Below are positions 60,342 to 64,000 of a stretch of 64,000 nucleotides of DNA, one piece after another; positions within the stretch are counted from its first letter, which is position 1, and every line of letters begins with the position of its first letter. Origin of the DNA: Falsiroseomonas stagni DSM 19981 (GTDB lineage: Bacteria; Pseudomonadota; Alphaproteobacteria; Acetobacterales; Acetobacteraceae); contig NZ_FOSQ01000012.1 in NCBI RefSeq assembly GCF_900114315.1, forward strand, positions 1-64,000, written 5' to 3'. The notes beneath the pieces are model-generated. The model had not been told where the DNA came from. It ran no database searches and saw nothing but the letters and a program-made list of their open reading frames with translations. The translations under genes were made by a program, and so were the position numbers.

Positions 60342-60626
60342 CTAGGCCGCCAGCCGCACCACGCGGCCTTCCATCGCCTCCACCCGCCGCACGCCGATGA
60401 TCTGGCCCAGATTGCCGGCGACGAGGTGCACCATGCCGAGCGGCATGGCGTGCAGCGCGACCTCCGCCCGGATCACATCCCCCTCCCGCGTCGCGCGGAC
60501 GAGGTCGGGGATCAGGTCGCGCTTGGCGAAGGGTTGCAGGATGCGGGAGAGCAGGCCGGGGGAGGCATCGGCGCTGACGGTGAAGCGCGCGGCGACCAGT
60601 GAGTCGCCATCGAGGAAATCGGACAT
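60342..60626 (-). CDS. Single ACT-domain protein (acetolactate synthase small-subunit-like)
   Basis: 94 residues from the ATG at 60626 (ATG at 60686 possible but falls in a hairpin). FTVSADASPGLLSRILQPFAKR and the following strands fit one ACT fold, as in IlvN/IlvM. The size is too small for a full IlvH and no ilvB adjoins. It probably binds a small ligand or regulates a partner enzyme. Confidence 0.75.
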   Translation of the reverse strand: MSDFLDGDSLVAARFTVSADASPGLLSRILQPFAKRDLIPDLVRATREGDVIRAEVALHAMPLGMVHLVAGNLGQIIGVRRVEAMEGRVVRLAA

Positions 60627-60685
60627 CTGACGAAAGGCTCCGGAAGGGCGGACGAAGGGACCAGGCACCCGGCAACGCGCGACCA

Positions 60686-60755
60686 TGCCCCCCCATCGGG
60701 GGGCACGGGGTCAGGCGGCCGGGCCGGTAATTCGGCCCTTGAGGGTCCGGAACAT
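60686..60755 (-). other. Possible leader peptide and hairpin before the ACT gene
   Basis: A 14-codon frame (MFRTLKGRITGPAA, 60755-60711) is followed by a perfect TGCCCCCC/GGGGGGCA hairpin (60705-60686) in the 174-base gap upstream of the ACT gene. This has the shape of a translated leader and attenuator, but there is no T tract and no run of regulatory codons. Otherwise I see nothing in this gap. Confidence 0.3.
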
Positions 60756-60800
60756 CGTCACACGGCCACGCTAGCAGCCGGGCCGGGCCGTGTCACGACC

Positions 60801-63128
60801 TCAGGATGCCGGCTTGGGCGGGGCGGCATCGGCCAGGTCCTCGGCCGGGTGCTTGTTCTCGCCCCGGTCGATGACGAGCTTCTGGTGGGGATAGGGGATC
60901 TCGATCCCCAGCTTGTCGAAGCGCTGCTTGATGCGGCGGTTGAACTCCCGCCCCACCGCCCAGCGCGCGGTCGGCTCCCCCTTGATGCGGGCGCGGATGA
61001 GGACGCCGCTGTCGGCCAGGCGCTCCACCCCCAGCACTTCCATCTCGTCCCGGATGATGGGGGCGAATTTGGGATCGGCGCGGATCTCGGCCGCGACTTC
61101 CTTCATCACCGCCACCACGCGGTCGGTATCCTCGCCGTAGGCAACGGAGACGTCGAGCACGGCGAAGCTGAAGTCGCGCGTCATGTTCGTCACGGTGGTG
61201 ACGGCGCTGAAGGGGATGATGTGGACGCTGCCATCCTGGGCGCGCAGCCGGATGGAACGGATGGAAAGCTGTTCCACCACGCCGGACAGGCCACCCACCT
61301 GCACCACGTCACCGACCGCGACCGCATCCTCGAACAGCAGGAAGATGCCGGTGATGACGTCCCGGACCAGGGTCTGGGAGCCGAAGCCGATGGCGAGGCC
61401 GACGACGCCGGCGCCGGCGATCAGGGGGGCGACGTTCACGCCGATCTCGGTCAGCACGTTCAGCGCGATGAAGATCAGGATGGAGGCCGACAGCACGGTG
61501 CGCAGCATGGGCAGCAGCGTGCGGACGCGCGCGCTGCGCGCCGCCTTGGCATCGCGGGAGAGCTTCGTGAGGTAGCGCTCGATCGCGGCGTTGGAGAGTT
61601 CCCAGACCGTCACCGCCGTCAGCACCGTGAGGCCCACGGAGACGAGGGAGGAGAGCAGCCGCGCGCCGAGCTGGCCGCGGCGGAACCAGGCGAAGGATTC
61701 GATCCCCCAGCTTTCCAGCAGGAACAGCAGGGCGAGCACGCCGATGATCAGCGTCACCAGGCCCTTCAGCACCGGGAGGTAGCGGTTGGCGCGCGCCTCC
61801 AGCCCGGGATAGCGGCGCGCCATGTCGGGGCCGATGGCGAAGCCGCGGGCGATGCTGCGGCGGATCACCTCATCCGCCAGCTTCGCCAGGCCGAGGATCA
61901 GGATGGTGGTGGCGGAGACGCGCAGCAGGCGTTCGAAGCCGTCCCGGACCTCCAGCGCCCAGACGCCCCAGAGCGCCATGAGCCAGAGGATCGCCAGCAG
62001 GTGCCAGACATCCGCGACGCGGTCGCGCAGCCCGCGCAGCAGCAGGCGCATGCGGTCCGGCTTCTCCTCCTCCGCCAGTTCGGGCGCGCGGAGCGCATCG
62101 GCCACGGCCTCCCGGTTCTGGAGGATGACGATGACCAGCAGCAGGGAGACGATCAGCAGGGCGAGGCGCAGCACCGCGTCATAGGCCGCCCAGGGCATGC
62201 CGAAGAGCAGGCCGCTTTCCGCGATGGCGTAGCCGGAGATCGCCACCACCATGATCCGCCGGACCCAGATGGTGACATAGGCAGCCGTCTCGTCGCTGCT
62301 CGGCACCAGGCGGAGATGGGTGGAGTTGGGCGAGAAGAGGACGCGCGACATGGCCATCACGGCGCGCAGCGCCATGTAGCTGTTGTTCGCGGTCAGCAGC
62401 ACCAGCTCCGTCGTCGGCAGGGGCCGCACGAAGCCGATCATGCCGTAGGAGATGATCGCGAAGGCGGCGACCGGCACCAGGTCCAGCAGGAAGCGGGCGA
62501 GGACGAGGGGCACGCGGCGCACCCAGGTCCAGCGCGCATCGGCGGCCGGCGCCATGGCATCCAGCCGGTCGGACCAGCGGCGGAGCCCGCGCCGCGTCAG
62601 CCATTCCGCCACCAGCCCGGCGCCGAACAGCAGGCCCAGCTTCCAGGCGGCATCGATCACCCGCGCCTGGGTCACCGGATCGCGCGCCATGCCGCCGAGC
62701 CAGGTGAAGAGCGCGGGCAGGTCCGTCGCGGCCTGGACGGCGGCGACCATGCTTTCCGAGATGGATTGCAGGCGCTGCTGGGCGCCCATGAGCAGCTGCG
62801 CGCCCAGCGTATTGGGGGCCAGCAAGGCGGGCTCCGCGGCCGCGGGCGCGGCTTCGGCCGGCGCCGGCGCCGCGGCGGCAGGGGCGGAGGCAGGGGCGGA
62901 GGCAGGGGCGGCGGTGCCGTTGCGCTGGGCGGCGGCCAGTGCCTCCAGCGTCCGCATCAGCTCCGCCCGGCGGGCATCGTCGCGCAGCAGGCCCAGCAGG
63001 CGATCGAGTTCCGCCGGGCTGGTGGCCGCCGCCGGGGCAGCGGGCGCGGGGGCAGCCGGGACCTGCGCCAGCGCCGGCAGGGCGATGAGCAGGAGGAGGA
63101 GGGGGAAGGCACGGAGGAGGGCGCGCAT
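60801..63128 (-). CDS. Large MscS-family mechanosensitive channel
   Basis: 775 residues from the ATG at 63128. Sec signal, then an Ala/Pro-rich periplasmic region, about ten membrane helices, and the MscS core near 550-640: LIAGAGVVGLAIGFGSQTLVRDVITG lining the pore, and FLLFEDAVAVGDVVQVGGLSGVVE of the beta domain. A cytoplasmic alpha/beta end follows. The size and extra helices place it with YbiO/YnaI-like channels that release solutes on hypo-osmotic shock. Confidence 0.94.
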   Translation of the reverse strand: MRALLRAFPLLLLLIALPALAQVPAAPAPAAPAAATSPAELDRLLGLLRDDARRAELMRTLEALAAAQRNGTAAPASAPASAPAAAAPAPAEAAPAAAEPALLAPNTLGAQLLMGAQQRLQSISESMVAAVQAATDLPALFTWLGGMARDPVTQARVIDAAWKLGLLFGAGLVAEWLTRRGLRRWSDRLDAMAPAADARWTWVRRVPLVLARFLLDLVPVAAFAIISYGMIGFVRPLPTTELVLLTANNSYMALRAVMAMSRVLFSPNSTHLRLVPSSDETAAYVTIWVRRIMVVAISGYAIAESGLLFGMPWAAYDAVLRLALLIVSLLLVIVILQNREAVADALRAPELAEEEKPDRMRLLLRGLRDRVADVWHLLAILWLMALWGVWALEVRDGFERLLRVSATTILILGLAKLADEVIRRSIARGFAIGPDMARRYPGLEARANRYLPVLKGLVTLIIGVLALLFLLESWGIESFAWFRRGQLGARLLSSLVSVGLTVLTAVTVWELSNAAIERYLTKLSRDAKAARSARVRTLLPMLRTVLSASILIFIALNVLTEIGVNVAPLIAGAGVVGLAIGFGSQTLVRDVITGIFLLFEDAVAVGDVVQVGGLSGVVEQLSIRSIRLRAQDGSVHIIPFSAVTTVTNMTRDFSFAVLDVSVAYGEDTDRVVAVMKEVAAEIRADPKFAPIIRDEMEVLGVERLADSGVLIRARIKGEPTARWAVGREFNRRIKQRFDKLGIEIPYPHQKLVIDRGENKHPAEDLADAAPPKPAS

Positions 63129-63222
63129 GGCGCAGGGGTACACCCTGCCGGGGGGGCCGCGGTCAACCCTCGGATGTATCACGCCGTGTCACCCCGCCCC
63201 CCGGACGCACGCCCAATCCGGC

Positions 63223-63278
63223 GGTCCAGGGTCCCCCTGGACCCTGGCGAGGGGGTCAAGGGGGAGCAGCGCTCCCCC
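63223..63278 (+). repeat. Two-hairpin intergenic repeat, copy 5
   Basis: 56 bp. Arm A CCAGGGTCC/GGACCCTGG (loop CCCT), arm B GGGGGAGC/GCTCCCCC (loop AGC). It sits in the divergent gap between the MscS and MFS genes. Very close to copy 4, differing mainly in the loop and spacer. Confidence 0.9.
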
Positions 63279-63343
63279 TCCTCCGCCACGCGGACGGCGC
63301 CCCCCATGTTGCGGTGCAGCGCCACACGGGGGAGGATGGGGGC

Positions 63344-64000
63344 GTGCCGGGCCCCTCCCCTTCCCTCTGGACCATCATGATCGCGCTGCTGGCGGCGCAT
63401 CTGGCGGGGATGGGGGCCTTCCTGACGGTGCCGGTGCTGGCGCCCGCCATGGCGGGGGAAACCGGGGTGCCGGCCAGCCTGGCGGGCTTCCATACCGCGC
63501 TGGTCTATCTCGGCGCCCTGTTCTCCGGCCCCTTCACCGGGCCGCTGATCCGCCGCTGGGGTGGCGTGCGGATGCTGCAGGTCTGCATGCTGGCCGTCGG
63601 GGTCGGCATCGCCATCGCGGCGCTGGGGCATCCGGTGGCGCTGGTGGTGTCCGCCCTGGTGGCCGGGCTGGGGCATGGGCCGCTGACGCCGGGGGGCAGC
63701 CACCTGATCGCCGCCCATACGCCGCCGCGCCGCCGCGCCCTGGTGTTCAGCCTGAAGCAGGCCGGGGTACCGCTGGGGGCGATGGTGGTGGCGGCGCTGG
63801 CGCCGGCCATCGCGCTGCTGGCGGGGTGGCGGGCCAGCATCCTCTGCATGGCTGCGATCGCCTTCGTGGTGGCGGTGGCGATCCAGCCGCTGCGGGCCGG
63901 GCTGGACCAGGGGCGGGAGGCGCCGGGCGATGGCGGCGCGGGATTCGGCGGGCTGCTGCGGGAATCCGCGGCCTCCGTCGCCATGCTGCGGCAGGACCGG
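63344..64000 (+). CDS. MFS transporter, N-terminal part (runs off the window)
   Basis: 219 codons from the GTG at 63344 (GGAGG upstream; ATG at 63377 is the alternative) with no stop before the window ends. Six membrane helices are visible. ALFSGPFTGPLIRRWGGVRM is the MFS A motif loop, and GHGPLTPGGSHLIAAHTPPRRRALVFSLKQAGVPLG, in parts, the conserved helices 4-5 of drug or nitrate/oxalate-type MFS carriers. Substrate unknown. Confidence 0.88.
   Translation, partial: MPGPSPSLWTIMIALLAAHLAGMGAFLTVPVLAPAMAGETGVPASLAGFHTALVYLGALFSGPFTGPLIRRWGGVRMLQVCMLAVGVGIAIAALGHPVALVVSALVAGLGHGPLTPGGSHLIAAHTPPRRRALVFSLKQAGVPLGAMVVAALAPAIALLAGWRASILCMAAIAFVVAVAIQPLRAGLDQGREAPGDGGAGFGGLLRESAASVAMLRQDR

Noticed and set aside
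60849-63380. 843-codon plus-strand frame opposite the MscS gene
   Set aside because: Shadow frame; the opposite strand has an intact MscS core, signal peptide and membrane helices.

Overview
The window is a stretch of chromosome from a very GC-rich alphaproteobacterium. It most resembles Roseomonas-type Acetobacteraceae: isolated Bug/TctC receptors, OpgC, a lysA/TIGR02302/argH neighbourhood, a KaiC plus hybrid kinase pair, and isocitrate lyase next to a ScfR/RamB-type regulator. This placement rests on gene content only, because no rRNA or other taxonomic marker is present. I see no tRNA, rRNA or CRISPR array. Genes are tightly packed, and most operon neighbours overlap by 1-8 bases (ATGA, TGATG).

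Layout. 1-240: end of an IS630-type transposase cut by the window edge. 377-4228: two co-transcribed AAA-type ATPases, one carrying five TPR-like 40-residue repeats, behind a promoter covered by two TATCT-N8-AGATA boxes. 4320-9027: a peptide-type solute-binding protein, a Tim44-like protein, and an OpgC plus SGNH-like pair. 9066-12270: KaiC-like ATPase and soluble hybrid histidine kinase. 12399-23352: MOSC protein, TIGR02302 protein, lysA, chemoreceptor, TetR regulator, a 44-residue lipoprotein, argH, thioredoxin and M29 aminopeptidase. 23635-26749: an Fsr-like exporter, then a distinctly lower-GC patch with a 562-residue unknown protein ending in a HEPN-type Rx4H motif.

26926-35341: GMC oxidoreductase, Bug receptor, a 59-residue membrane protein, a malate/lactate dehydrogenase family enzyme and a full UgpBAEC-type importer. 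35472-42282: a tungstate/molybdate block, made of an HTH plus ligand-domain regulator, four 10-bp repeats, tupBCA, a ModA-like protein and a FecBCD-type importer. 42302-49740: amino-acid and aromatic/dicarboxylate catabolic enzymes, GST and cytochrome b561. 49864-52990: aceA with a small His-rich partner and the divergent regulator. 53064-54967: motB-motA. 54968-58441: a three-gene set of small DUF genes, the middle one frameshifted at two G tracts, then a thioesterase and an unrecognised gene pair. 58521-64000: enoyl-CoA hydratase, PPOX-fold protein, small membrane protein, ACT protein, large MscS channel and the start of an MFS gene.

Scattered between genes are five near-identical-length (56-57 bp) two-hairpin repeats whose arms change in compensating fashion, plus one decayed half copy. 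Two of them, in opposite orientation, bracket the exporter and the low-GC gene.

The best candidates for undescribed biology are the lower-GC HEPN-motif gene, the paired ATPase operon with its double operator, the DUF6522/DUF4258/DUF2283 cassette, the mixed oxyanion transport operon and the unrecognised pair at 56223-58441.
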